This document shows, piece after piece, positions 24,240 to 37,266 of a stretch of DNA of 64,000 nt. The position numbers and the translations under genes were made by a program. The DNA comes from Xestospongia bergquistia (Eukaryota > Porifera > Demospongiae > Haplosclerida > Petrosiidae), in NCBI GenBank assembly GCA_963965975.1, contig OZ014414.1, positions 6,485,501-6,549,500 of the forward strand, given 5' to 3'. Numbering within the stretch: position 1 is the stretch's first letter; the number at the start of each line of letters is the position of its first letter. Under the pieces are notes generated by a model. The model saw only the letters and a list, made by a program, of their open reading frames with translations, was not told the origin of the DNA and did not search any database.

Positions 24240-26010
24240 TGTAATAAAACGATTTGATCAACAATCACAAAAACTGACAAAGTAATATTATATAACGCGA
24301 AATGTTCTGGAATGTTCTGTAGACAATTATATAAGTGTTGAATTTTCCATTGCCCACATCAAAAGGTGCATGGTTCTGCTGTTCTAGAATATTATGTAAT
24401 CATGTTCTAGAATATTATGTATTAATTTCTGATGTATTAGAATATCTATAAAGTCTAAAACAATTATATCAAGCAACACACTATATACTAATGCATTAAT
24501 AACAAAACAATGTTAGGACAACATATTTTTAAGTGTGTGTTATATTAAAAAAAAAATTAACATATAATACAATGATGTCAAGTGGAGAGCCTTCATCAAA
24601 TGAACCAAAATCACTACATACTCTTAGTTCAATATCATCAGAAGTATTGTCCTTTAGTGACTTGAAAAACCATGGCATTTTTGGATTAGTACAACATGTA
24701 TTTTCCAGTCCATTACAGTTCTTTCCATCCCATAATAAATCATTAGCATATAAAAAACAGACTGAGCACTATTGCTACTTACACCAGACTCACAGTAATA
24801 ATCATCACCAACAAATGAAGGAATAAAACCAGTACTACCATTATTACATGGACAGCATATATAACTCGATCTATTTTCATATGTTCCAACAGAATAGGAC
24901 CATATATGCTTTCTAGGACTCATACCATAAGTAATAGATACACCATGGACATAATAAGTATCAATTGAACGATCAGTGAATGATTCTGGTGCTTCAAATT
25001 GATATCCTCTTACCCTTAAGGCCACACATGTTGCTATAGTTACTTGCAAATGTGTCAAAGAATGTAGAATAACAACCAGCTGAATATGAAAATGGCTGTC
25101 CACACAAATCATGTTCAATATTGTTTTATTGCTGTAATGTTAGTCCAGGAGGACAAGAAGTACCAGAGTCACTCATGTTAAGATATCCAACTCTCATCCA
25201 GCTTCCCTTATCATTACAGTGACTACTCTCCATATCACAATATACAGTGGTAATACTATCATTACTTAAAGTGACATTGTCATAACCTGATATAGCAGCA
25301 GGGAAGGCTTGGAGCAAGGAACTACAAGAATCATTCATATATAAGATGTTGGTATTGTAGTTGGACAGAATATTATCTTCACTCGATCATCTTTTTTCAC
25401 AGTAAATGTCTTTCCACTGTTACTAGGAATACAACAGTATTGTTCATAGAGTGAGGGAGGATGTTGAGTTAGTAGACTAGTACAGTCAGTCATACAAACA
25501 GAAGAGCTCTCACTAGCCACAATATATAGACCAACAATTAGACAATCAAAAACAACTATATTCATTATAAGCTTTTCCCAAGAAACGAGTGGTGAAGTAT
25601 AAAATTGTATTACCGGTATTTTTACATTTATATAGCTTCCAATATGCCGCTAATTAACATATTAGGAATATTTCGTAATTGCCAAGGCAACATCATGCTA
25701 ATATAAATAATCAAACATACAAAATATTTATATTCAGAAGCATACTGATTAATTTGTTATTCAGCCATTGTTATTTTGATTAACATGTATCACTTAAAGT
25801 TGTTTTGTTGCTTTAACTGATTCACGTTTCTGTCATACATGATTGCAAAATACAATGAATTGTATTAACATTTTGTACATATCCTTTGTTTTTTGATTAC
25901 TAATTATTATAGAATGACATTTTGTATAGTTCAATAAGTATGTTTATTGCTGGAAATGTATATAGTGATAGCCCTGCCTAAACATTAAAAATATTGTAAC
26001 TCCTAAAATT
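24240..26010. repeat. Segmental duplication, copy B (with 7260-9000)
   Basis: Second copy of the fibrinogen-like gene block, same orientation as copy A. It includes the 3' flank (24300-24365) and the promoter side to about 26010. Confidence 0.85.
24557..25565 (-). pseudogene. Frameshifted copy of the secreted fibrinogen-like gene
   Basis: Very similar to the intact gene at 7550-8563, from the signal peptide (MNIVVFDCLIVGLYIVASES) to the end, but with several lesions. A small deletion near 25340 shifts the frame after the CPTTIPTS segment. A TAT codon has become TAA at about 25127 (LTLQQ then stop). An insertion of about 4 bases near 25015 breaks the CGRVRGYQF segment. Two extra A residues near 24750 shift the frame before DPLWDG. 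The normal stop is altered by an A-rich run. High similarity with many breaks implies recent duplication and rapid loss. Confidence 0.92.
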
Positions 26011-26189
26011 AGTTACATGAGCTGTTAATTATCATTATCAAAGGATGTAATAGAGTGATAACATAAACCACACACCATCATCTGTCTAGTTCATGAGGAC
26101 AGGTAACAGCAGGTACAATCAGTACAGAGGAGGTGGGTGGGGGAGGACGAAGCCACCTCCCTCAAGGCTGACAAACTAATCTCATTTTT

Positions 26190-26350
26190 CCAAATACCTC
26201 ATCTCCAGATTATACATTCATTATGATTAGCAATAATTACTAAAGTGCTTTCAGGAGTGATTATATGAAGCCAAATATTCCATTGTTGTTCTTCCTTTAG
26301 TCTATTCACGTTAGGAGGAAGTATAACGATATTACTCTCAAGAGAGTCAC
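26190..26350 (-). pseudogene. Remnant of an LRR-gene terminal exon (5' part)
   Basis: On the minus strand the frame reads NVNRLKEEQQWNIWLHIITP followed by ESTLVIIANHNECIIWR and a stop. This aligns with the start of the receptor gene's LRR exon (KLIKEQKVRKKEWSIQLSSS, PESTAVIINNLNKCTVRR). No LRRs remain. With the duplicated intron and coiled-coil exon at 27170-28629 it marks a decayed second receptor gene on this strand. Confidence 0.6.
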
Positions 26351-27169
26351 TCAAAATAAAAGTATTTTTATAATATATTGTTTTAATGTTTATAAGAAGA
26401 TAAATAAAAAAGGAAAAGTAAAATATAATATCTATATCTATATCTATCTATCTATATATAATTAGATGTTTCAAGTTATAGTGTGTCTACAACATCAGTT
26501 CTCATGATTAACTTATGACTAATGAACATTTGGATGTACTTGATTAGAATTCTAAAACATATTGGTGAACATCATAGTCTTAGTTTGTTATTTTGTTCAT
26601 GTGTAATAGTAACTGTATATATAGTGTTATTTCTAAAATCAACTAATAGGATTTGTCCATTACTATTGTTTTCTCTAGATTATTGTGATTCATAAGATTG
26701 TCTATATAAACAAATCACCTATAATTGATCGTGACATGGCAAATTAAATGAGCTTAACAAAGTACATTAGTATAATTCAGGCTCATTAGCGTTCTGTGTT
26801 CATAATAGTATATGTTTCATAATATCAATTAAATATCTTTATGTAATTGTATATAATCAGATTAACATTCTGATTTTGCCAAGGCAAAATTATTTCATTT
26901 TTTGGAATAAAAGGATCATTACAGAAATAAAGAATAACTTTTGACTATAACCTTCTAGTTTTGTACTTCTTCACTAATGAAAAAAGGAGTTGGCTGAATC
27001 AGGAATTCCATGTCAGCTTTGACAATCTAGACTCAAATATATTTTCTTAATCATAGTATATCACATGTTAAATTACAATATAAATGTATGTAATAGCTAA
27101 AGAACTTCTCCATTTTGTTATTATGTACTTTTGATAATAATAACAAGTCTATTGTTATAATTAGTTTTA

Positions 27170-28020
27170 TGTACACTTGCTTAATTTTATAGAAAGAGCA
27201 TCTGATAAATTTTATCTAATTCCTTCACATTTTAGCCACATGTTCAGCTAACTAATCAGAATGCTTAAAATCTATTTACATCATCAGTCATATGAATCAT
27301 TATCAATAAAACATGGAAAATAAACATGAAATTATGGATGAAAGTATAGTTCTTTTGAAAGTAATTCTTGAAGCTATCACAAGTATAAGACAGTCACTAC
27401 TTCTTATATTATCTTGGACTTAATCTTTTTGACTGGCATATACCATTTTAACCACAAGTAACTTATCATGATGTCATAATGCCCAAAAATTTGACAAAAG
27501 TTACCAGTCAGACATCTGGACATGAGACTATGTCATAGTAGTGGTTTAAGGAGTGTGGTCAGTATTAATACATACCAATATATGGTAACCTGATGATTTT
27601 ATATTTCCAATAACTCCCTTTTCTTTATCAATGATTTAGGTTAGCTAAAACTCTAGACACTGAGACATTTCTAGATATGATCTATAAATATACATTGATC
27701 AGCTCATACATAGAAGAGACTAATAAATTGAAGTGTAAAAATGTAATATATCTTGATTCCTTACTCACTGCTATAATGGGTAGACAAATCTTAGTTGATA
27801 TTTGCTATTTGTTATTGTTAAAATGTGCATAACTTGAATATGTACTTTGTAAAATGGGTGTAGTATTAAAACAACAATACCTTATGTTAATCTCATCCCC
27901 AGGTGTCCCCTTACTAATGTATGAAAATATCATTTTCTCCATATTAACAAGTGGGCGTCTGGTGATGAGATTATGCTGATGTACAATTTTTATACACTCA
28001 CTTCTTTCAAATACTCTTTA
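27170..28020. repeat. Duplicated intronic sequence, second copy
   Basis: Counterpart of 19230-20100, lying between the LRR-exon remnant (26190-26350) and the orphan coiled-coil exon (28546-28629) in the same order as in the receptor gene. Confidence 0.8.
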
Positions 28021-28545
28021 AATCTCAAAACTTTGAAAACAAGTTACATATAATGATCATTACGTTCTATGGTACTATTTGAGAAAATCTTGTTTTAAAA
28101 TGTAATAGTTTATGTTGACTCCACCCATAAAATTATTGTAATATTATGTATATACTAATAATTCAATTATTAACATAAAATAATAGACTAGGTGAGGAGA
28201 CAAAGTAAAAAAATTAATATTGACAAAAACCCTGCAACAACAGATCTTGTGTAGTAGAGTGTCAAAGTAGGAGGGGCTAGCTTACTAGACTACACTAGTG
28301 TTACATCAGAGACTTGACTGATTGTTGTTTAAAGTATTCAAACATAATAGGAAAGATTTATATGATTATTACAAACATGTTATATAAACACTGTGAACTA
28401 GTAGCTAATGACTGTCACACTAGCTAGATTTCTGTAGTACTGTCACAAAGCATCAGCTCTGGATAATCTGATTGAGTAAAACTTTTCTTTCTAGTTTAAC
28501 CCCAAACTAATTATTAATCTATTATTAATTTTTTAGTACAATTAC

Positions 28546-28629
28546 CTTTCAAGTTCTGTTTTAATGTCTCAATTTGTTTGTCTCTATCTCTTAGTTGTAA
28601 TGTTAAACCTTTAACTTCCTTTTCTTTTT
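28546..28629 (-). pseudogene. Orphan coiled-coil exon of a second receptor gene
   Basis: The exon (KEKEVKGLTLQLRDRDKQIE, then TLKQNLK) keeps good acceptor and donor sites and phase-1 ends, and matches the exon at 21550-21645. A further degenerate coiled-coil exon (ENTKELRSQLEIQ, preceded by a stop) lies near 28830-28910. No Death or CARD-like exons are found upstream, so the gene copy is fragmentary. Confidence 0.6.
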
Positions 28630-29299
28630 CTATAGTTATAAAAATGTTGAGTTGTAAAAGAATTGTACTATATTCAGTAAGAGGACAACAAATGATAATC
28701 TGAAGCCAGCCTGTACATTCATGAATATAATTAAGAAGGACATTTTAACATTAGTGAGCTATTGATTTATTCACTACATGTACAAATACCTTTATTTTTT
28801 TGGAGAACATATGACATTTTGATAGTCTTCTTTTACTAATGGAGCATTGAATTTCAAGTTGACTTCTCAACTCCTTTGTGTTCTCTTATACAATAGCTCT
28901 AATCTCCTATATAACAATAAACAACACATGATTGTTGTAACTGTTGTCTAATAGTACTTATCACGTACCTTGTCTCTTTGACATTTATTATAAATAGTGT
29001 GGTAACATGCAACTTTCTCATGTTATGTAGTTTGAAACCATAATGTATTAAAAAGATATTGGGGTCTGTTCATATGTCTAGTTTCATTTAGAATGCAAGA
29101 GAAACTTAAGATATTTAGTTCACACGGTGTCAATTAAATAGCTATTAAATTTCATTAACCTCATATGGATTAGAAAGCTCTTAGATTCATGTACCTGTGT
29201 GCCCAGAAAATCCATCTTACAAATAAATTAACTAAAATCTTCTGTGTCAATAGACTGATATAGTATATCGAGGATAAACTTATTATTAATAGACAAGAT

Positions 29300-30430
29300 T
29301 AGAATGTGCTACAGTGTATGTTTTACAATATGTGACAAAACTGTAGACAATCCTGTGAATGTACCAGGATACGTGCTAAATGTTTCGCTAAATATTATAT
29401 GGCCAAATTGTATACCTTCTTCTGATATGGATATCAAAAACAAACCTTTAGAATATATGATGTATTTTCTTACCTGTATCAAATATGAATTGAACATACC
29501 TGTGTGTATAACAAATGATCTTAGTGAGCTTGAGAAAACTGCCCTTTTGTAATTTTTCTCACTTTACTTTTGGGTAATGGTTGCTGTCATTCTTCTCTTA
29601 ATTCCATGTTCCTTCAGGAATTCAAGATAGCTAACTTTATTATTGGGTCCTCTGTACAAGTACTTGTATAACATTGATGTACATTTCCTACTCAGATCTT
29701 TTATCCATTACTTGTTCTCACACCAGCACACATTTATTGTAATAGCACTAATGATTCTAGTAAAATGCTGGTTTGGTTTAGTGATGGCAGTGTCCATTAT
29801 GGTCAAAATCCTTTCCACATTGTTCTACTTTGTGTTAGTATTGCAGTTTTATCTCCATTCATTTTACCTTTTACATTGATTGGATTGTTTGAAGTTAAGA
29901 CTTTGAGGAGTCATTATTGCCAAATACTTTCATCCTTTATTGATGCTATTCACAGACCTTACAAAGACAATTTAAGATACTGGTTTGGTTTAAGGTTAAT
30001 AGTTATGTCTCTTGTCTATATTGTATGAATGCTGTTCTTCAAGGTAGCAACACGACTCTACAGCTTGTACTGTCACTTATTATACTGGAGTTATTTGCTT
30101 TTGTTGAAGCTGCATTCTTATATCATTTAAGAGTAGGAATTTAAATGGGTTAGAGTAATGGTTTTTGATACATTTTTTGTCACTTTTATTTCACATCTTG
30201 TCTATAGTTCATCAGAGAGAACAATAATTGTAATTGTTCTCAGCTTTGTCACCTTCTTTGTCATCCTATTATATCACAGTTATTTTTTGTATCAGGAAAT
30301 GTGTAACACATCCTTTTATAATTCATAACTGCAAGATGTTTAAGAAAAATGCAATATTCATCATTAGACCACGAGAAAATCTGATGCCACTGCTAAGAGA
30401 TGATGATTATTTTCAGTATGAAAAATAGTA
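29300..30430 (+). pseudogene. Decayed polytopic membrane-protein gene
   Basis: Three frames in succession give recognisable parts. There is an extracellular-looking piece with NVPGYVLNVSLNI (29304-29552). A frame follows with HYGQNPFHIVLLCVSIAVLS, ILPFTLIGLFEV, IDAIHRPYKDNLRYWFGLRL and IVMSLVYIV, then a stop. Further hydrophobic helices come after it (FFVTFISHLVYSSSERTIIV). The motif PYKDxxRYWFGLRL between membrane helices is one I associate with large ectodomain-plus-multipass proteins predicted in sponges and cnidarians. Several stops and frame changes show it is dead. Family naming is uncertain. Confidence 0.5.
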
Positions 30431-30571
30431 ACAGCATACTTGAAATGGTTTAAGAATTAAACATTACTGGAATGATGAAGACTCTTTTAAAAGATCACAA
30501 TCAATTAATAATATAAAATTGAAATAACATAAGCAATGACAAAATACAAATTATAACAGTAGCTTTAAGGG

Positions 30572-31919
30572 TCATTTATTACATTTAACTTTGCTTTTCT
30601 TCAATAGAGCTTCGTCTTCATCATCTGAAATTATAATAATGTCTTGTTCCACTGCCTTTTGTTGTTCTACAAAAATTAAAGCTATTAATGATACTATTTT
30701 TAGTTATGTACATGTTATTATTTTAGCATACACCAACACTTTATTAATTAACTTACTACACTTGTCAACCTGTACTAGTATATTTTCCAAATCCTCATTT
30801 AATTGATCTCTTTGTCGAAATATTTCTTTAATATTCAATGTATGTATTTTTGATTTAAATGTATTTCCAGTTTTAATTGCTTTAGCTATATCATCTAATA
30901 TTTTATTACGATTATATGACGGTACTTGTTTCAATTCTCTCAACTCTCTTTGAAGTGTTTTTAAAATAGAAGCATTTTCGTCTGCTTCTTCCCATACTTC
31001 TTTTTTTCGACAATTTGTTTGATTATGTCCTTCTATCCCACACCATTTACAATGCAATACTTCCTTTTGGTGATGAGACATTTGTTTGTACCGATAAAAT
31101 TTTTGATTAGGTTTACGATAACATTCAGGTACAGCATAGGGATAATAAAAAGGTAATTGATATAAACATTCAGTCAAATGTTTTTCAGCTTCAAATGGAT
31201 CTTCCAATATCAAGCTTCTCAACATTTTAGCATCTGAAAGAGCATCATGTTCTAATTGTTTACCTCGATATTTAACAGCAAAATTGTCTAATTTAAATCT
31301 ACCATTTTCATCACATTCACAAATTTCAGGTCGAAAAAGAGTTGCTCGATACATTATTTCAGTAGTATCCTAATAAAAAATTAAAAATCTACTAAAAAAT
31401 TTTAACACTTACCATGAACCAAATATTTAAAGCATCTAACTCTTCAATACTATAATTTGCATCCATTCTCAATGCATTAATCAATAATTTAGAATCAAAA
31501 CTTTTAGAATTATGAGCTGCCAAAATTAGTCTTCCTGATTTCTTCCTATGTTTTAAAAACTCATAGATCTTGCCAATTCCTTCAGTATAATTTTTAACAG
31601 CCTCTGATATTGGAATTCCATCTTTGTAAAGATTTTCACCATCAGTAGTTAATTTATTTGTTTTAGTAGCATCAGGATGAAAAGGACCATTAGGTACTAT
31701 AAATAAATTAAAACAATCATTTTCATCTTCTTTAGAGACAAAAGCTATTTGGGCAATGTTATCATCGATGTATAATCCAGTTGATTCAATGTCAAAAAAG
31801 AACATAGAATCCTCTAAAAAATTGAAGAATAAAATATATCATTATATTAATACTAATTTACCTAAAATTAAAGGTTCATCCACTGATTTTAAGAAAGTTG
31901 AATCCATAGGAGTAGCCAT
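30572..31919 (-). CDS. DEDDh exonuclease with CCHC zinc knuckle and SIM-like tail
   Basis: Four exons with GT-AG sites and consistent phases: 31862-31919, 31413-31813, 30757-31369, 30572-30666, giving 388 residues. The DnaQ/TREX-like 3'-5' exonuclease core has all acidic residues: D27 and E29 (FFFDIESTG), D126 (AAHNSKSFD), H194 and D199 (EHDALSDA). A CX2CX4HX4C zinc knuckle follows (C260, C263, H268, C273; CKWCGIEGHNQTNC), then a charged helical segment. The last exon ends in DIIIISDDEDEA (366-377), a classic SUMO-interaction motif pattern of four isoleucines followed by serine and acids. Family members degrade single-stranded DNA or RNA ends; the knuckle suggests nucleic-acid binding and the tail nuclear SUMO-dependent targeting (inference). 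The MITE at 31958-32189 begins 39 bases upstream of the ATG. It could be a host gene or a domesticated element gene. Confidence 0.85.
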
Positions 31920-31957
31920 TTTGTTGTTGTTGTTGTTGTTCTATATAGCAGGTAGAA

Positions 31958-32189
31958 CACTGTAAAAATTAAATTGTTATTTTAACAATTACTTTGTAGT
32001 TTACATCAGTGGGTTACTATGGAATATAGAATTTATGTGAATTACTCATTGTGTAATTTGTTGGCATGTAAAGTACAACATACCAAGAAATTACACAATG
32101 AGTAATTCACAAAAATTCTATATATCATAGTAATCCACCAATGTAAACTACAAAGTAATTGTTAAAATAACAATTTAATTTTTACAGTG
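31958..32189. mobile_element. MITE with about 105-bp terminal inverted repeats, copy 2
   Basis: A 232-bp near-perfect palindrome with ends CACTGTAAAAATTAAATTG and the inverse at 32170-32189. Arms include TACTATGGAATATAGAATTT and GAATTACTCATTGTGTAATTT. Same family as 14335-14575. It lies immediately upstream of the exonuclease gene start, so it probably overlaps that gene's promoter or 5' UTR. Confidence 0.92.
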
Positions 32190-35100
32190 AAATGAAAGTG
32201 TTAAGTAATAATGGTTGAGCTAATGAGTAAATTTCAGATTTTATACCTTGATTACTTTTAAATGGAGCTTATACCAGTAAAACTACATATAGTAATAACT
32301 CTAAAATTTGGATACTCGGATTTCAAAAATAAACTATTATATTGCAAATTTCTGTCACATATACTTCTAAAATTGATCAACGAAATTATTTGCGGGTTGA
32401 ACTCTAATTTTTGTAATCACCTCTAATTACAGCAAATGAGTTTACACCTGTATCATGGAACAGTGGCATGGTAAGTGATATAAAAATTATAAATTTGTAG
32501 TTTATTTGTTAGAGTTTTTGCAAAGTTGTAAACTAACAATGTATGTACAGAAATGACCAGTAGGTCATCCATAAAGTAGATAAAATGAAGATGAAACTGA
32601 TGATGCTTTAAAAAACCAAGATACATGATTGTATCACAGACATATATATTTTGCTTACTATTACAACTTTCAAACATTGTATGATTAGAAGCCAAAAGAT
32701 TGGAATAGGGAGTTCAAGAGTTAGCCAGTACTTTATGTGGCTTCACTCTTAATATACATTCCTACACATGCAAGATTGTTAAGGCACAAAGATTAAGGAG
32801 CTCTGTCTGGTAGCTGGAAAGTTATATTCATGAACTGTGATATGCTAATTTCTATAGCAATCCCATTCTAGATTTAAAGGAATTATGAACAAAAGAATCT
32901 GATAGCATGATTTTTTGAGAAGAGCTGATCACATCAGGAACCTATACCATTCAAGACTGTGATTTACACTGATTTGGAACCTACAAAATCATTGCTTTCA
33001 TCATATAAATGGTGTTGATCAAAATTAATATAGTTATGCTTTTAAAAGCTATTCTAACTTACCCTTCACGTAATTAATATGACCTCTCTCTTGGTAGCCA
33101 TTTTTTGTGGGAGTGATGAAAGAATATTACTCCACCCTTCTTAAACATCATATGGCTAACTCACACAGTTTCCTGGAAAGCACGTTTAGTAAAGACAGAA
33201 CTAATCTAGGCAACAAAGCAGACCTCAGTGTTGTAACATATCAGTTATTTCATAGCAATGCATAACTCAAATGTTTATTTTGTGGATTTTCAACAATTCA
33301 AGTTTTATTATTACAATAAGGAATTTAATTGTGGATTGTTATGTATAGAGGATTGAAGTTCAGTCATATTGTGGTACTAGTAGGTATGTGAAATTTGGTT
33401 GTTCCCATTGGTCTATCACATACTGTGATTGCATATATTTTATATGAGAGTTGTATCAAAGTCAATTAGACTATGTTATCACAGACTAATGGGTATATGA
33501 TCTTTTCCAGTAGTGAAAATGGTGAAATCATTAGTTAATATGACATTGGTCTATTACACCATTGGTCTATTTCATCAGTCTACTACAGCACTCAGTTATA
33601 ATTAAAAAAATTGCCCATTGTTATGAATTAAAATTATGATATAAAGAAAGCTGGTGTTATAATTTGGTGTTAATATCAAGTTAAACAGACTCAACAGGTA
33701 GATAATACTTTTCTGAGAGATATGCCATTGTAAATGATGTAATATTTTGTAATGTATATGACATTAGTGTACCTGGTTTCAATTCTGTTGGAAGAGGTTT
33801 CATCAGTGATCCAGTTGAAATAAATCTTTGAACTGGTACAAATTATTATAATTCTTTTGCAAAAGATTGCCTCTTATAGCTCATTTATCACACTATTTGT
33901 TACAATTTTTAAAGGTATGTAGAATATTAGGATTTAGCACTTGTTTGTGATATCTCTGCATTCTTTTATCTAACATTATTGTACTTGGTGTACTAGTTAG
34001 TGTACTGTCGTCTAATACATCATTAACTATGATGTAACCATTATTACATTATAGTTTGGGGAAGTAATATTCCGAATACATCTATTCTCTTAACATACTA
34101 AAATTTTAATATTGATATTAATGGTATTAGTCATGTAGTATTATTATTGATGTTGTGTGTACTATTAATGTGTGGTACTAACAGTGTTAGTGTGTCTTAT
34201 TATGTTATCAGAACTATAATAGAGTGTATTCAAATGTCATGAATATTGATATTAATGCTTGATGTAATATAATATACCATATATGCTTTATTGCAACAAC
34301 ATATAATGTGTTATAATGTTGAATATTTTTAATGTTACAGTCATCTACTGGCACTAGTGTATTAGGTAGTTACCTAATAAAATTTACTAGTTGTCCATTA
34401 GGTATAGTAGTTATATTGATATAACAATTACATGAATCTAGTAAAAATGATATCAACATAACTCTATTGACATCAATTGTCACTCTCTATACTAGTAGAT
34501 AAATTTAACAAATTTGAGATTTTTAGACCAGTCATAAATACTTTGTGACCAAAACTTCATTGATAACAATGATATTACAATAGGAACAAATCTATGGAGG
34601 TCTAAATATTCTTGAATTCTAAAACATGGTACTAAATGTGTATTCTAGCTACCTGTGTTCAAATATTGGTAGTAACCATGCCTCATACATAATAACACCA
34701 TTATATATTAACATTAAATAATGGATGGAGATTCCTATATAGTAAAGATTTTGATATCATCTACGTAGAACTTACAATATGGGTAATTACAGACAAAGCA
34801 TATGAGGTGGTTTTCCTATGTCAGTATATTGACTGAGTTTTCAATTACCTTTTTATAATGACTAAGAAACAAAAATATATTATAAACACCAAAAATGGAT
34901 TAATGAGAGAGTGGTTTTCATTTTTGAAGATATGGTATCATGGAGAGTCAAGTAGCCATGAAGTCAATCAATTAAATTCCAACTCTGATGAATATCACTG
35001 AACATTAATAAATACTATTGTTTTAGATCATGAGTGTCATATCTTACCTGATGACAGTCTCAACTCACAAATGTTTATTTTGTACTTATTTTTACCTTTC

Positions 35101-35599
35101 AACTAACAAGTATTACTGCTATAGCAAGTTGACTATATAATCATGTTGAATACACTTTCTTTACACACAAACCAATAGTTTTGCTTTAATACAATGTCTT
35201 GCTATAAACCTGTTTTTCAGAGGATATTGTTAAGACTCAAAACTTTGGGGTGCCATATGTATCAAAATTGAATGCATTCAATGGTGCAATTAACTAATTA
35301 TGATTTTATTTTTGGTGTTAATTATTTGTTAAATAACTTGTGATTTACTAAATAATAATGTATGATTTACTAAATAATGCATGATTTATTAAATAAATAA
35401 GAAGTAAATGTTATTTTCGGCGTGACATACAAAACATACAAAGTGATAACAAATACTTATTGACAAACATTAATTTTATATTCTTAAAGCATTAAGCATA
35501 CATATCAATAATAATTAATATCATGAACATCACTTAAGTATATAGTTGTGCCCTTAATCAATATTCATAGCATGGATTTTTTAATAGTATGCTCCATCA
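32190..35599. other. Gene-poor AT-rich region
   Basis: About 3.4 kb with no recognised gene, RNA or known element on either strand. Open frames are short and of AT-driven composition. Confidence 0.45.
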
Positions 35600-36787
35600 T
35601 AGATAGTATAGTCTATGTAACCGAGATTGGAAACGCCCACGCACTTCCGATACACTCCTTGTCCATCTCACCTGACAAGCACAAACAGCATATAAACTAT
35701 AGCTTGCAGTGCTCCTGTTTCTTCTGAAAAAAGCATGTATATTTTATAATTTTTACTTTACTTAAGTGTTACTTTATAATAAGTACTTATTTGACAGACA
35801 ATTAATTTCACTGATAATGTTAGGTCACAGTCACAGTAAGACAGAATTTTTTTTGCTAGTATAATATACATTATACTACAAGAAGCTCTTTCAGATGTAG
35901 ATTTTAAAATTGGTATACCAGTTGCTATACAAGTGTTAGATAGTGCAGACCTTCTGTTTAAATGGTGCTCTAGGCCTGAATCAGGGAAATTGTATCAACT
36001 TTTCCAGCCAATCTAATAAATGACCTGTATCTGATTATTTAAGTAATAATCCCAAGGAAAGAAATCTCTCTCTTACGTGCAGACAAGGAATGGAAAGGAG
36101 CATGAATATAATAAATTAACTTTGCGTTGGAAGAGACACAATTAAAGACCTGGGAATTGATCTGTGCTTTCTATTTGTACAGTCTCTTACCCATCTGAAA
36201 GGAAATTAATTATTAATAATTATTTAGTACTGAATATCTACGCATATTGTACATAAATATGACAGGAGATTCCCAAAGCAAATAATAACAAGCTAAACCA
36301 ACGCATAAATTTTTCATCTTTAGATGACAAGCTGTAATTTATGTCTACATAACTTAAAACAATGGCTATAGTCCCAAAAGTACAACTATATCTTACTTTG
36401 TCTTAGTATTTCAATAAGAATAACGCGACTTTACTAACATAAACTAGTCTAAATCAATTTGTTCTTATTTGTTCTAAATAATTTGTCCTAAACCTTTTAG
36501 CGGTAACATTGCTGTAAGAAGAAAGAGCTACAAAAGTATTTTTAGTGCTATTTTCATCGTAAAATAACTAATTTAAAAGTGAATGTCTGTATTATTGACT
36601 ATTTTTAATAATGTAATATAAAGAAAAATATACAGACAATGTGTTGATAAATAAAAATTACACTAATGCCTTTATAGGGTAATACAATACAGGTAAGAGT
36701 GTGTCCAGTTTACTATGTCAGGTAATAAAAATTAATTGATTGATCACGTGATCCATTTCCAATCCCAGTTACACGGTCTATACTATC
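35600..36787. mobile_element. Segment bounded by about 32-bp inverted repeats
   Basis: The left end, 35600-35633 (ATAGTATAGTCTATGTAACC, then GAGATTGGAAAC), recurs inverted at 36756-36787 (read on the minus strand: ATAGTATAGACCGTGTAACT, then GGGATTGGAAA). The interior of about 1.1 kb has no transposase. It could be a non-autonomous DNA element or two inverted copies of a short repeat. No target-site duplication was identified. Confidence 0.45.
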
Positions 36788-37266
36788 TGTGGTTCTGTAC
36801 TCTAAAAATATAACCCCTATGATAATGTGGTTACCACTTGTAACTGAATACTACAAAAAGAAGTTTCACTGACCAGTACATCATCCTGTACATTTATGTC
36901 TATTAATAATTAGATATTATAATAGTTAATATGGAAATCACAATTGCGCACACAAAAAGATTATACATGTAATTATAATAGTAATCTCTCTAAGATATCT
37001 TTGATGATAATTCTGTTAGTAACTACTAATATTAATGAGGTTAGTTACTATAGTAACTGTAAACATGACAGTCTAAAAATATGTGATTACCAAATATTTT
37101 AATTCAATTTTTTTGTAGACTTTTAAAAGTTATTTAACGATATATTTTGTATCTTTTAGATCTGTGAATTTAAGAAACGTCAGGCTTGCCTTGAGAATTT
37201 TTTAACAAGTCAGGTGACTCCTGACTACACTGTAACGTAGTACTGAGGGAGTATAAATACATCAAA

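Noticed and set aside
32453-32695. Minus-strand 80-codon ORF in the gene-poor region
   Set aside because: No recognisable motif, no splice context, composition like the flanks.
37251-37258. TATAAATA as TATA box of the Death-domain gene
   Set aside because: It lies only 9 bases before the ATG, too close to direct a start upstream of it, and the region is AT-rich.
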